From Clusia tigrina (lineage: Eukaryota > Arthropoda > Insecta > Diptera > Clusiidae), in NCBI GenBank assembly GCA_920105625.2, contig OV050030.1, positions 247,349,889-247,413,888 of the forward strand: a DNA stretch of 64,000 bases. Reading direction: 5' to 3'. Position numbers and translations under genes: made by a program. The notes under the pieces are model-generated. The model worked only from the letters and a program-made list of their open reading frames with translations. It made no database searches and was not told the DNA's origin. Shown piece after piece: positions 49,890 to 62,900 of the stretch (the first letter of the stretch is position 1; every line of letters begins with the position of its first letter).

Positions 49890-52037
49890 TTGCAACATAC
49901 AAATGCTTGTAACTTTTTACTGGAGCGTCATAAAACCTTGAAATTTTGTAACAATAAAGTACATGAGCATCTTGTCAATTTAAGCTATCGATCAAAGCTA
50001 TGCTACCCTTCCGTCCTAAATCAAACACTGATAGAGCTTCAAATGGCCCTAACTTCTATACGGTATGTCCAACACCTATCAAAGTTTGCATCATACAAAT
50101 GCTTGTAACTTTTTACTGGAGCGTCATAAAACCTTGATATTTTGTATCAATAAAGTACTCGAGCATCTTGTCAATTTAAGCTATCGCTCAAAGCTATGCT
50201 ACCCCTGAGTCCCAAATCAAGCACTGATAAAACTTCAAATGGCCCCAACTTCTATACGGTACGTCCTACACCTATCAAAGTTTGCAACATATAAATGCTT
50301 GTACCTTTTTACTGGAGCGTCATAAAACCTTGAAATTTTGTAACAATAAAGTACTCGAGCCTCTTGTCAATTTAAGCTATCGCTCAAAGCTATGCTACCC
50401 TTGAGTCCTAAATCAAACACTGATAAAGCTTCAAATGGCCCTACCTTCTATACGGTACGTCCTACACCTATCGAAGTGTGCAACATACAAATGCTTGCAA
50501 CTTTTTACTGGACCGTCATAAAACTTTGAAATTTTGTAACAATAAAGTACTCGAGCCTCTTGTCAATTTAAGCTATCGCTCAAATCTATGCTACCCTTGA
50601 GTTCCAAATCAAACACTGATAAAACTTCAAATGGTCCTAACTTCTATACGGTACGTCCTACACCTATCAAAGTTTGCAACATACAAATGCTTGTAACTTT
50701 TTACTGGAGCGTCATAAAACCTTGAAGTTTTGTAACAATAAAGTACTCGAGCCTCTTGTCAATTTAACCTATCGATCAAAGCTATGCTACCCTTGAGTCC
50801 CAAATCAACAAACACTGATAAAACTTAAAATGGCCCTAACTTTTATACGGTACATCCTACACCTATCAAAGTTTGCAACATATAAATGCTTGTAACTTTT
50901 TACTGGAGAGTCATAAAACCTTGAAATTTTATAACAATAAAGTACTCGAGCCTCTTGTCTATTTAAGCTATCGCTATGCTACAATTCAGTCCCAAATCAA
51001 ACACTGATAAAACTTCAAATGGCCCTAACTTCCATACGGTACATCCTACTCCTATCAAAGTTTGCAACATACAAATGCTTGTAACTTTTTACTGGAGCGT
51101 CAAAAAACCTTGAAATTTTGTAACAATAAAGTACACGAGCATCTTGTCAATTTAAGCTATAGCTCAGAGCTATGCTACCCTTGAGTCCCAAATCAAACAC
51201 TGATAAAACTTCAAATGGCCCTAACTTCTATATGATGCGTCCTACACCTATCAAAGTTTGCAACATACAAATGCTTGTAACTTGTTGCTGAAGCGTCATA
51301 AAAACTTCAAATTTTGTAACAATAAAGTACTCGAGCCTCTTGTCAATTTAAGCTATCGCTCAAAGCTATGCTACCCTTGAGTCCCAAATCAAACACTGAT
51401 AAAACTTCAAATGGCCCTAACTTCTTTACGGCACGTCCTACACCTATCAAAGTTTGCAGCATACAAATGCTTGTAACTTTTTATTGGAGCGCCATAAAAC
51501 CTTGAAATTTTGTAACAATAAAGTACTCGAGCCTCTTGTCAATTTAAGCTATCGCTCAAAGCTATGCTACCCTTGAGTCCCAAATCAAACACTGATAAAA
51601 CTTCAAATGGCCCTAAGTTCTATACTGTACGTCCTACACCTATCAAAGTTTGCAACATACAAATGCTTGTAACATTTTACTGGAGCGTCATAAAACATGG
51701 AAATTTTGAGACAATAAAGTACTCGAGCCTCTTGTCAATTTAAGCGATCGCTCAAAGCTATGCTACCCTTGAGTCCCAAATCAACAAACACTGATAAAAC
51801 TTAAAATGGCCCTAACTTCTATACGGTACGTCCTACACCTATCAAAGTTTGCAACATATAAATGCTTGTAACTTTTTACTGGAGAGTCATAAAACCTTGA
51901 AATTTTATAACAATAAAGTACTCGAGCCTCTTGTCTATTTAAGCTATCGCTATGCTACAATTGAGTCCCAAATCAAACACTGATAAAACTTCAAATAGCC
52001 CTAACTTCTATACGGTACATCCTACACCTATCAAATT
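49890..52037 (+). repeat. Satellite HOR, 2148-bp unit, copy A
   Basis: Eleven monomers, 11 x 196 minus 8 bp. The shortfall equals two 7-bp deletions (gtctattt monomers) offset by two 3-bp insertions (atcaacaaacac monomers). The copy carries a private ttgtacctttttac change (about 50,302) also present in copy B (about 52,450) but absent from older relatives at about 43,080 and 45,230. It also carries an additional monomer (ttctttacggcac, gcagcat, ttattggagcgcc) at about 51,341-51,536. Confidence 0.87.
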
Positions 52038-54185
52038 TTGCAACATACAAATGCTTGTAACTTTTTACTGGAGCGTCATAAAACCTTGAAATTTTGTAAC
52101 AATAAAGTACACGAGCATCTTGTCAATTTAAGCTATCGATCAAAGCTATGCTACCCTTCCGTCATAAATCAAACACTGATAGAGCTTCAAATGGCCCTAA
52201 CTTCTATACGGTACGTCCAACACCTATCAAAGTTTGCATCATACAAATGCTTGTAACTTTTTACTGGAGCGTCATAAAACCTTGATATTTTGTATCAATA
52301 AAGTACTCGAGCATCTTGTCAATTTAAGCTATCGCTCAAAGCTATGCTACCCCTGAGTCCCAAATCAAGCACTGATAAAACTTCAAATGGCCCCAACTTC
52401 TATACGGTACGTCCTACACCTATCAAAGTTTGCAACATATAAATGCTTGTACCTTTTTACTGGAGCGTCATAAAACCTTGAAATTTTGTAACAATAAAGT
52501 ACTCGAGCCTCTTGTCAATTTAAGCTATCGCTCAAAGCTATGCTACCCTTGAGTCCTAAATCAAACACTGATAAAGCTTCAAATGGCCCTACCTTCTATA
52601 CGGTACGTCCTACACCTATCGAAGTGTGCAACATACAAATGCTTGCAACTTTTTACTGGACCGTCATAAAACTTTGAAATTTTGTAACAATAAAGTACTC
52701 GAGCCTCTTGTCAATTTAAGCTATCGCTCAAATCTATGCTACCCTTGAGTTCCAAATCAAACACTGATAAAACTTCAAATGGTCCTAACTTCTATACGGT
52801 ACGTTTTACACCTATCAAAGTTTGCAACATACAAATGCTTGTAACTTTTTACTGGAGCGTCATAAAACCTTGAAGTTTTGTAACAATAAAGTACTCGAGC
52901 CTCTTGTCAATTTAACCTATCGATCAAAGCTATGCTACCCTTGAGTCCCAAATCAACAAACACTGATAAAACTTAAAATGGCCCTAACTTTTATACGGTA
53001 CATCCTACACCTATCAAAGTTTGCAACATATAAATGCTTGTAACTTTTTACTGGAGAGTCATAAAACCTTGAAATTTTATAACAATAAAGTACTCGAGCC
53101 TCTTGTCTATTTAAGCTATCGCTATGCTACAATTCAGTCCCAAATCAAACACTGATAAAACTTCAAATGGCCCTAACTTCCATACGGTACATCCTACTCC
53201 TATCAAAGTTTGCAACATACAAATGCTTGTAACTTTTTACTGGAGCGTCAAAAAACCTTGAAATTTTGTAACAATAAAGTACACGAGCATCTTGTCAATT
53301 TAAGCTATAGCTCAGAGCTATGCTACCCTTGAGTCCCAAATCAAACACTGATAAAACTTCAAATGGCCCTAACTTCTATATGATGCGTCCTACACCTATC
53401 AAAGTTTGCAACATACAAATGCTTGTAACTTGTTGCTGAAGCGTCATAAAAACTTCAAATTTTGTAACAATAAAGTACTCGAGCCTCTTGTCAATTTAAG
53501 CTATCGCTCAAAGCTATGCTACCCTTGAGTCCCAAATCAAACACTGATAAAACTTCAAATGGCCCTAACTTCTTTACGGCACGTCCTACACCTATCAAAG
53601 TTTGCAGCATACAAATGCTTGTAACTTTTTATTGGAGCGCCATAAAACCTTGAAATTTTGTAACAATAAAGTACTCGAGCCTCTTGTCAATTTAAGCTAT
53701 CGCTCAAAGCTATGCTACCCTTGAGTCCCAAATGAAACACTGATAAAACTTCAAATGGCCCTAAGTTCTATACTGTACGTCCTACACCTATCAAAGTTTG
53801 CAACATACAAATGCTTGTAACATTTTACTGGAGCGTCATAAAACATGGAAATTTTGAGACAATAAAGTACTCGAGCCTCTTGTCAATTTAAGCGATCGCT
53901 CAAAGCTATGCTACCCTTGAGTCCCAAATCAACAAACACTGATAAAACTTAAAATGGCCCTAACTTCTATACGGTACGTCCTACACCTATCAAAGTTTGC
54001 AACATATAAATGCTTGTAACTTTTTACTGGAGAGTCATAAAACCTTGAAATTTTATAACAATAAAGTACTCGAGCCTCTTGTCTATTTAAGCTATCGCTA
54101 TGCTACAATTGAGTCCCAAATCAAACACTGATAAAACTTCAAATAGCCCTAACTTCTATACGGTACATCCTACACCTATCAAATT
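52038..54185 (+). repeat. Satellite HOR, 2148-bp unit, copy B
   Basis: Tandem partner of copy A with the same monomer order, including the extra ttctttacggcac monomer at about 53,490-53,685. A partial third copy starts at 54,186 and ends at about 54,430, where tgaatttttgaaac replaces tgatattttgtatc and the array switches to monomers of the 30-33 kb type (cttgtaaatt, atcggtcaaatc at about 54,660). Confidence 0.87.
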
Positions 54186-56372
54186 TTGCAACATACAAAT
54201 GCTTGTAACTTTTTACTGGAGCGTCATAAAACCTTGAAATTTTGTAACAATAAAGTACACGCGCATCTTGTCAATTTAAGCTATCGATCAAAGCTATGCT
54301 ACCCTTCCGTCCTAAATCAAACACTGATAGAGCTTCAAATGGCCCTAACTTCTATACGGTACGTCCAACACCTATCAAAGTTTGCATCATACAAATGCTT
54401 GTAACTTTTTACTGGAGCGTCATAAAACCTTGAATTTTTGAAACAATAAAGTACTCGAGCCTCTTGTCAATTTAAGCTATCGCTCAAAGCTATGCTACCC
54501 TTGAGTCCCAAATCAAACACTGATAAAACTTCAAATGGCCCTAACTTCTATACGGTACGTCCTACACCTATCAAAGTTTGCAACATACAAATGCTTGTAA
54601 CTTTTTACTGGAGCGTCATAAAACCTTGAAATTTTGTAACAATAAAGTACTCGAGCCTCTTGTAAATTTAAGCTATCGGTCAAATCTATGCTACCCTTGA
54701 GTCCCAAATCAAACACTGATAAAGCTTCAAATTGCCCTAACCTCTATAAGGTATGTCCTACACCTATTAAAGTTTGCAACATACAAATGCTTGCAACTTT
54801 TTACTGGACCGTCATAAAACTTTGAAATTTTGTAACAATAAAGTACTCGAGCCTCTTGTCAATTTAAGCTATCGCTCAAATCTATGCTACCCTTGAGTTC
54901 CAAATCAAACACTGATAAAACTTCAAATGGTCCTAACTTCTATACGGTACGTCCTACACCTATCAAAGTTTGCAACATACAAATGCTTGTAACTTTTTAC
55001 TGGAGCGTCATAAAACCTTGAAGTTTTGTAACAATAAAGTACTCGAGCCTCTTGTCTATTTAAGCTATGCTACAATTCAGTCCCAAATCAAACACTGATA
55101 AAACTTCAAATGGCCCTAACTTCCATACGGTACATCCTACTCCTATGAAAGTTTGCAACATACAAATGCTTGTAACTTTTTACTGGAGCGTCATAAAACC
55201 TTGAAATTTTGTAACAATAAAGTACACGAGCATCTTGTCAATTTAAGCTATAGCTCAAAGCTATGCTACCCTTGATTCCCAAATCAAACACTGATAAAAC
55301 TTCAAATGGCCCTAACTTTTATACGGTACGCCCTACACCTATCAAAGTTTGCAACATATAATTCCTTGTAACTTTTTACTGGAGAGTCATAAAACCTTGA
55401 AATTTTATAACAATAAAGTACTCGAGCCTCTTGTCTATTTAAGCTATGCTACAATTCAGTCCCAAATCAAACACTGATAAAACTTCAAATGGCCCTAACT
55501 TCCATACGGTACATCCTACTCCTATCAAAGTTTGCAACATACAAATGCTTGTAACTTTTTACTGGAGCGTCATAAAACCTTGCAATTTTGTAACAATAAA
55601 GTACACGAGCATCTTGTCAATTTAAGCTATAGCTCAAAGCTATGCTACCCTTGAGTCCCAAATCAAACACTGATAAAACTTCAAATGGCCCTAAGTTCTA
55701 TACTGTACGTCCTACATCTATCAAAGTTTGCAACATACAAATGCTTGTAACATTTTACTGGAGCGCCATAAAACATGGAAATTTTCAGACAATAAAGTAC
55801 TCGAGCCTCTTGTCAAATTAAGCGATCGCTCAAAGCTATGCTACCCTTGAGTCCCAAATCAACAAACACTGATAAAACTTAAAATGGCCCTATATTCTAT
55901 ACGGTACGTCCTACACCTATCAAAGTTTGCAACATATAAATGCTTGTAACTTTTTACTGGAGAGTCATAAAACCTTGAAATTTTATAACAATAAAGTACT
56001 CGAGCGTCTTGTCTATTTAAGCTATCGCTATGCTACAATTGAGTCCCAAATCAAACACTGATAAAACTTCAAATAGCCCTAACTTCTATACGGTACATCC
56101 TACACCTATCAAATTTTGCAACATACAAATGCTTGTAACTTTTTACTGGAGCGTCATAAAACCTTGAAATTTTGTAACAATAAAGTACACGAGCATCTTG
56201 TCAATTTAAGCTATCGTTCAAAGCTATGCTACCCTTCCGTCCTAAATCAAACACTGATAAAGCTTCAAATGGCCCTAACTTCTATACGGTACGTCCAACA
56301 CCTATCAAAGTTTGCATCATACAAATGCTTGTAACTTTTTACTGGAGCGTCATAAAACCTTGAATTTTTGAA

Positions 56373-56639
56373 ACAATAAAGTACTCGAGCCTCTTGTCAA
56401 TTTAAGCTATCGCTCAAAGCTATGCTACCCTTGAGTCCCAAATCAAACACTGATAAAACTTCAAAAGTTTGCAACAAGCAAATGCTTGTAACTTGGTACC
56501 CTTGAGTTCCAAATCAAACACTGATATAACTTCAAATGTCTCTAACTTCTATATGGTACGTCCTACACCTATGAAAGTTTGAAACATACAAATGCTTGTA
56601 ACTTTTTACTGGAGCGTCATAACACCTTGAATTTTTGTA
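56373..56639 (+). repeat. Composite 267-bp satellite unit (two internal deletions)
   Basis: Spans what would be a 392-bp dimer minus 125 bp. One deletion joins acttcaaa directly to agtttgcaac, removing the tggccc...ctatca part (about 39 bp). The other joins cttgtaactt to ggtacccttgag, removing about 86 bp including the tttactggagcg...gctat segment and the phase motif. The same composite recurs near 60,060, 61,675 and 63,655. Confidence 0.8.
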
Positions 56640-56945
56640 ACAATAAAGTACTCGAGCCTCTTGTCAATTTAAGCTATCGCTCAAAGCTATGCTACCCTTC
56701 AGTCCTAAATCAAACACTGATAAAGCTTCAAATGGCCCTAACTTCTATACGGTACTTCCTACACCTATCAAAGTTTGCAACAAACAAATGCTTGTAACTT
56801 GGTACCCTTGAGTTCCAAATCAAACACTGATAAAACTTAAAATGTCCCTAACTTCTATACGGTACGTCCTACACCTATGAAAGTTTGAAACATACAAATG
56901 CTTGTAACATTTTACTGGAGCGTCATAAAACCTTGAAGTTTTGTA
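56640..56945 (+). repeat. Composite 306-bp satellite unit (86-bp deletion only)
   Basis: A dimer lacking 86 bp: cttgtaactt runs directly into ggtacccttgag as in the 267-bp unit, but the tggccctaacttc segment that the 267-bp unit has lost is intact. It looks like an ancestral form of the 267-bp composite. Confidence 0.75.
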
Positions 56946-57639
56946 ACAATAAAGTACTCGAGCCTCTTGTCTATTTAAGCTATGCTACAATTCAGTCCCA
57001 AATCAAACACTGATAAAGCTTCAAATGGCCCTACCTTCTATACGGTACGTCCTACACCTATCGAAGTGTGCAACATACAAATGCTTGCAACTTTTTACTG
57101 GACCGTCATAAAACTTTGAAATTTTGTAACAATAAAGTACTCGAGCCTCTTGTCAATTTAAGCTATCGCTCAAATCTATGCTACCCTTGAGTTTCAAATC
57201 AAACACTGATAAAACTTCAAATGGTCCTAACTTCTATACGGTACGTCCTACACCTATCAAAGTTTGCAACATACAAATGCTTGTAACTTTTTAATGGAGC
57301 GTCATAAAACCTTGAAGTTTTGTAACAATAAAGTACTCGAGCCTCTTGTCTATTTAAGCTATGCTACAATTCAGTCCCAAATCAAACACTGATAAAACTT
57401 CAAATGGCCCTAACTTCCATACGGTACATCCTACTCCTATCAAAGTTTGCAACATACAAATGCTTGTAACATTTTACTGGAGCGTCATAAAACCTTGAAA
57501 TTTTGTAACAGTAAAGTACTCGAGCCTCTTGTCAATTTAAGCTATCGCTCAATGCTATGCTACCCTTGAGTCCCAAATAAAACACTGATAAAGCTTCAAA
57601 TGGCCCTACCTTCTATACGGTACGTCCTACACCTATCGA

Positions 57640-58779
57640 AGTGTGCAACATACAAATGCTTGCAACTTTTTACTGGACCGTCATAAAACTTTGAAATTTT
57701 GTAACAATAAAGTACTCGAGCCTCTTGTCAATTTAAGCTATCGCTCAAATCTATGCTACCCTTGAGTTCCAAATCAAACACTGATAAAACTTCAAACGGT
57801 CCTAACTTCTATACGGTACGTCCTAAACCTATCAAAGTTTGCAACATACAAATGCTGGTAACTTTTTACTGGAGCGTCATAAAACCTTGAAGTTTTGTAA
57901 CAATAAAGTACTCGAGCCTCTTGTCTATTTAAGCTATGCTACAATTCAATCCCAAATCAAACACTGATAAAACTTCAAATGGCCCTAACTTCCATACGGT
58001 ACATCCTACTCCTATCAAAGTTTGCAACATACAAATGCTTGTAACTTTTTACTGGAGCGTCATAAAACCTTGAAATTTTGTAACAATAAAGTACACGAGC
58101 ATCTTGTCAATTTAACCTATCGATCAAAGCTATGCTACCCTTGAGTCCCAAATCAACAAACACTGATAAAACTTAAAATGGCCCTAACTTTTATACGGTA
58201 CGTCCTACACCTATCAAAGTTTGCAACATATAAATGCTTGTAACTTTTTACTGGAGAGTCATAAAACCTTGAAATTTTATAACAATAAAGTACTCGAGCC
58301 TCTTGTCTATTTAAGCTATGCTACAATTCAGTCCCAAATCAAACACTGATAAAACTTCAAATGGCCCTAACTTCCATACGGTACATCCTACTCCTATCAA
58401 AGTTTGCAACATACAAATGCTTGTAACTTTTTACTGGAGCGTCATAAAACCTTGAAATTTTGTAACAATAAAGTACACGAGCATCTTGTCAATTTAAGCT
58501 ATAGCTCAAAGCTATGCTACCCTTGATTCCCAAATCAAACACTGATAAAACTTCAAATGGCCCTAACTTTTATACGGTACGTCCTACACCTATCAAAGTT
58601 TGCAACATATAAATGCTTGTAACTTTTTACTGGAGAGTCATAAAACCTTGAAATTTTATAACAATAAAGTACTCGAGCCTCTTGTCTATTTAAGCTATGC
58701 TACAATTCAGTCCCAAATCAAACACTGATAAAACTTCAAATGGCCCTAACTTCCATACGGTACATCCTACTCCTATCAA
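57640..58779 (+). repeat. Satellite HOR, 1140-bp unit, copy 1
   Basis: Six monomers, 36 bp short of 6 x 196 because of 13-bp deletions in three gtctattt monomers and one 3-bp insertion. Landmarks such as gtacacgagcatc with ttaacctatcgatc at 58,091 recur 1140 bp downstream at 59,231, and gtctattt with acaattca at about 57,920 recurs at about 59,060. Confidence 0.8.
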
Positions 58780-59919
58780 AGTGTGCAACATACAAATGCT
58801 TGCAACTTTTTACTGGACCGTCAAAAAACTTTGAAATTTTGTAACAATAAAGTACTCGAGCCTCTTGTCAATTTAAGCTATCGCTCAAATCTATGCTACC
58901 CTTGAGTTCCAAATCAAACACTGATAAAACTTCAAATGGTCCTAACTTCTATACGGTACGTCCTACACCTATCAAAGTTTGCAACATACAAATGCTTGTA
59001 ACTTTTTACTGGAGCGTCATAAAACCTTGAAGTTTTGTAACAATAAAGTACTCGAGCCTCTTGTCTATTTAAGCTATGCTACAATTCAGTCCCAAATCAA
59101 ACACTGATAAAACTTCAAATGGCCCTAACTTCCATACGGTACATCCTACTCCTATCAAAGTTTGCAACATACAAATGCTTGTAACTTTTTACTGGAGCGT
59201 CATAAAACCTTGAAATTTTGTAACAATAAAGTACACGAGCATCTTGTCAATTTAACCTATCGATCAAAGCTATGCTACCCTTGAGTCCCAAATCAACAAA
59301 CACTGATAAAACTTAAAATGGCCCTAACTTTTATACGGTACGTCCTACACCTATCAAAGTTTGCAACATATAAATGCTTGTAACTTTTTACTGGAGTGTC
59401 ATAAAACCTTGAAATTTTATAACAATAAAGTACTCGAGCCTCTTGTCTATTTAAGCTATGCTACAATTCAGTCCCAAATCAAACACTGATAAAACTTCAA
59501 ATGGCCCTAACTTCCATACGGTACATCCTACTCCTATCAAAGTTTGCAACATACAAATGCTTGTAACTTTTTACTGGAGCGTCATAAAACCTTGAAATTT
59601 TGTAACAATAAAGTACACGAGCATCTTGTCAATTTAAGCTATAGCTCAAAGCTATGCTACCCTTGATTCCCAAATCAAACACTGATAAAACTTCAAATGG
59701 CCCTAACTTTTATACGGTACGTCCTACACCTATCAAAGTTTGCAACATATAAATGCTTGTAACTTTTTACTGGAGAGTCATAAAAGCTTGAAATTTTATA
59801 ACAATAAAGTACTCGAGCCTCTTGTCTATTTAAGCTATGCTACAATTCAGTCCCAAATCAAACACTGATAAAACTTCAAATGGCCCTAACTTCCATACGG
59901 TACATCCTACTCCTATCAA
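58780..59919 (+). repeat. Satellite HOR, 1140-bp unit, copy 2
   Basis: Same monomer order as copy 1, including the ccttgattccc variant (about 58,520 and 59,660). It departs from the pattern at about 59,925, where tttgcaac replaces gtgtgcaac and the array heads into a 267-bp composite unit. Confidence 0.8.
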
Positions 59920-62900
59920 AGTTTGCAACATACAAATGCTTGTAACTTTTTACTGGAGCGTCATAAAACCTTGAAATTTTGTAACAATAAAGTACACAAG
60001 CATCTTGTCAATTTAAGCTATAGCTCAAAGCTATGCTACCCTTGAGTCCCAAATCAAACACTGATAAAATTCAAAAGTTTGCAACAAACAAATGCTTGTA
60101 ACTTGGTACCCTTGAGTTCCAAATCAAACACTGATAAAACTTCAAATGTCTCTAACTTCTATATGGTACGTCCTACACCTATGAAAGTTTGAAACATACA
60201 AATGCTTGTAACTTTTTACTGGAGCGTCATAACACCTTGAATTTTTGTAACAATAAAGTACTCGAGCCTCTTGTCAATTTAAGCTATCGCTCAAAGCTAT
60301 GCTACCCTTGAGTCCTAAATCAAACACTGATAAAGCTTCAAATGGCCCTACCATCTATACGGTACGTCCTACACCTATCGAAGTGTGCAACATACAAATG
60401 CTTGCAACTTTTTACTGGACCGTCATAAAACTTTGAAATTTTGTAACAATAAAGTACTCGAGCCTCTTGTCAATTTAAGCTATCGCTCAAATCTATGCTA
60501 CCCTTGAGTTCCAAATCAAACACTGATAAAACTTCAAATGGCCCTAACTTTTATACGGTACGTCCTACACCTATCAAAGTTTGCAACATATAAATGCTTG
60601 TAACTTTATACTGGAGAGTCATAAAACCTTGAAGTTTTGTAACAATAAAGTACTCGAGCCTCTTGTCTATTTAAGCTATGCTACAATTCAGTCCCAAATC
60701 AAACACTGATAAAACTTCAAATGGCCCTAACTTCCATACGGTACATCCTACTCCTATCAAAGTTTGCAACATACAAATGCTTGTAACTTTTTACTGGAGC
60801 GTCATAAAACCTTGAAATTTTTTAACAATAAAGTACACGAGCATCTTGTCAATTTAACCTATCGATCAAAGCTATGCTACCCTTGAGTCCCAAATCAACA
60901 AACACTGATAAAACTTAAAATGGCCCTAACTTTTATACGGTACGTCCTACACCTATCAAAGTTTGCAACATATAAATGCTTGTAACTTTTTACTGGAGAG
61001 TCATAAAACTTTGAAATTTTATAACAATAAAGTACTCGAGCCTCTTGTCTATTTAAGCTATGCTACAATTCAGTCCCAAATCAAACACTGATAAAACTTC
61101 AAATGGCCCTAACTTCCATACGGTACATCCTACTCCTATCAAAGTTTGCAACATACAAATGCTTGTAACTTTTTACTGGAGCGTCATAAAACCTTGAAAT
61201 TTTGTAACAATAAAGTACACGAGCATCTTGTCAATTTAACCTATCGATCAAAGCTATGCTACCCTTGAGTCCCAAATCAACAACCACTGATAAAACTTAA
61301 AATGGCCCTAACTTTTATACGGTACGTCCTACACCTATCAAAGTTTGCAACATATAAATGCTTGTAACTTTTTACTGGAGCGTCATAAAACCTTGAAATT
61401 TTGTAACAATAAAGTACTCGAGCCTCTTGTCTATTTAAGCTATGCTACAATTCAGTCCCAAATCAAACACTGATAAAACTTCAAATGGCCCTAACTTCCA
61501 TACGGTACATCCTACTCCTATCAAAATTTGCAACATACAAATGCTTGTAACTTTTTACTGGAGCGTCATAAAACCTTGAAATTTTGTAACAATAAAGTAC
61601 ACGAGCATCTTGTCAATTTAAGCTATAGCTCAAAGCTATGCTACCCTTGAGTCCCAAATCAAACACTGATAAAATTAAAAAGTTTGCAACAAACAAATGC
61701 TTGTAACTTGGTACCCTTGAGTTCCAAATCAAACACTGATAAAACTTCAAATGTCTCTAACTTCTATATGGTACGTCCTACACCTATGAAAGTTTGAAAC
61801 ATACAAATGCTTGTAACTTTTTACTGGAGCGTCATAGCACCTTGAATTTTTGTAACAATAAAGTACTCGAGCCTCTTGTCAATTTAAGCTATCGCTCAAA
61901 GCTATGCTACCCTTGAGTCCTAAATCAAACACTGATAAAGCTTCAAATGGCCCTACCTTCTATACGGTACGTCCTACACCTATCGAAGTGTGCAACATAC
62001 AAATGCTTGCAACTTTTTACTGGACCGTCATAAAACTTTGAAATTTTGTAACAATAAAGTACTCGAGCCTCTTGTCAATTTAAGCTATCGCTCAAATCTA
62101 TGCTACCCTTGAGTTCCAAATCAAACACTGATAAAACTTCAAATGGTCCTAACTTCTATACGGTACGTCCTACACCTATCAAAGTTTGCAACATACAAAT
62201 GCTTGTAACTTTTTACTGGAGCGTCATAAAACCTTGAAGTTTTGTAACAATAAAGTACTCGAGCCTCTTGTCTATTTAAGCTATGCTACCCTTGAGTCCC
62301 AAATCAAACACTAATAAAACTTCAAATGGCCCTAACTTCTATACGGTACGTCCTACACCTATCAAAGTTTGCAACATACAATTGCTTGTAACTTTTTACT
62401 GGAGCGTCATAAAATCTTGAAATTTTGTAACAATAAAGTACTCGAGCCTCTTGTCAATTTAAGCTATCGCTCAAAGATATGTTACCCTTGAGTCCCAAAT
62501 CAAACACTGATAAAACTTCAAATGGCCCTAACTTCTATACAGTACGTACTACACCTATCAAAGTTTGCAACATATAAATGCTTGTAACTTTTTACTGGAG
62601 AGTCATAAAACCTTGAAATTTTATAACAATAAAGTACTCGAGCCTCTTGTCTATTTAAGCTATGCTACAATTCAGTCCCAAATCAAACACTGATAAAACT
62701 TCAAATGGCCCTAACTTCCATACGGTACATCCTACTCCTATCAAAGTTTGCAACATACAAATGCTTGTAACTTTTTACTGGAGCGTCATAAAACCTTGAA
62801 ATTTTGTAACAATAAAGTACACGAGCATCTTGTCAATTTAACCTATCGATCAAAGCTATGCTACCCTTGAGTCCCAAATCAACAAACACTGATAAAACTT

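Larger units (their letters stand above)
38961..56372 (+). repeat. Satellite HOR block with 9- to 11-monomer repeats (1756, 1952 and 2148 bp)
   Basis: About 89 monomers with a new set of diagnostic types. They include tatttttgtatc-type junctions with cgagcatc, ccccTgag with atcaagcac, gatgcgtcc with cttgttgctgaagcg, aagttctatactg with catggaaattttgag, gcgatcgctc with a 3-bp insertion (atcaacaaacac), cttccgtcctaaat, and the 7-bp-deleted gtctattt type. The cttccgtcc monomer region recurs with landmarks at 40,909, 42,665, 44,813, 49,890, 52,038 and 54,186. Spacings are 1756, 2148, 5077, 2148 and 2148 bp. The segment at about 46,300-48,000 is scrambled and includes a shortened monomer (tatgcttgagtcc, missing about 5 bp of taccc) shared with 39,070. 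Confidence 0.85.
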
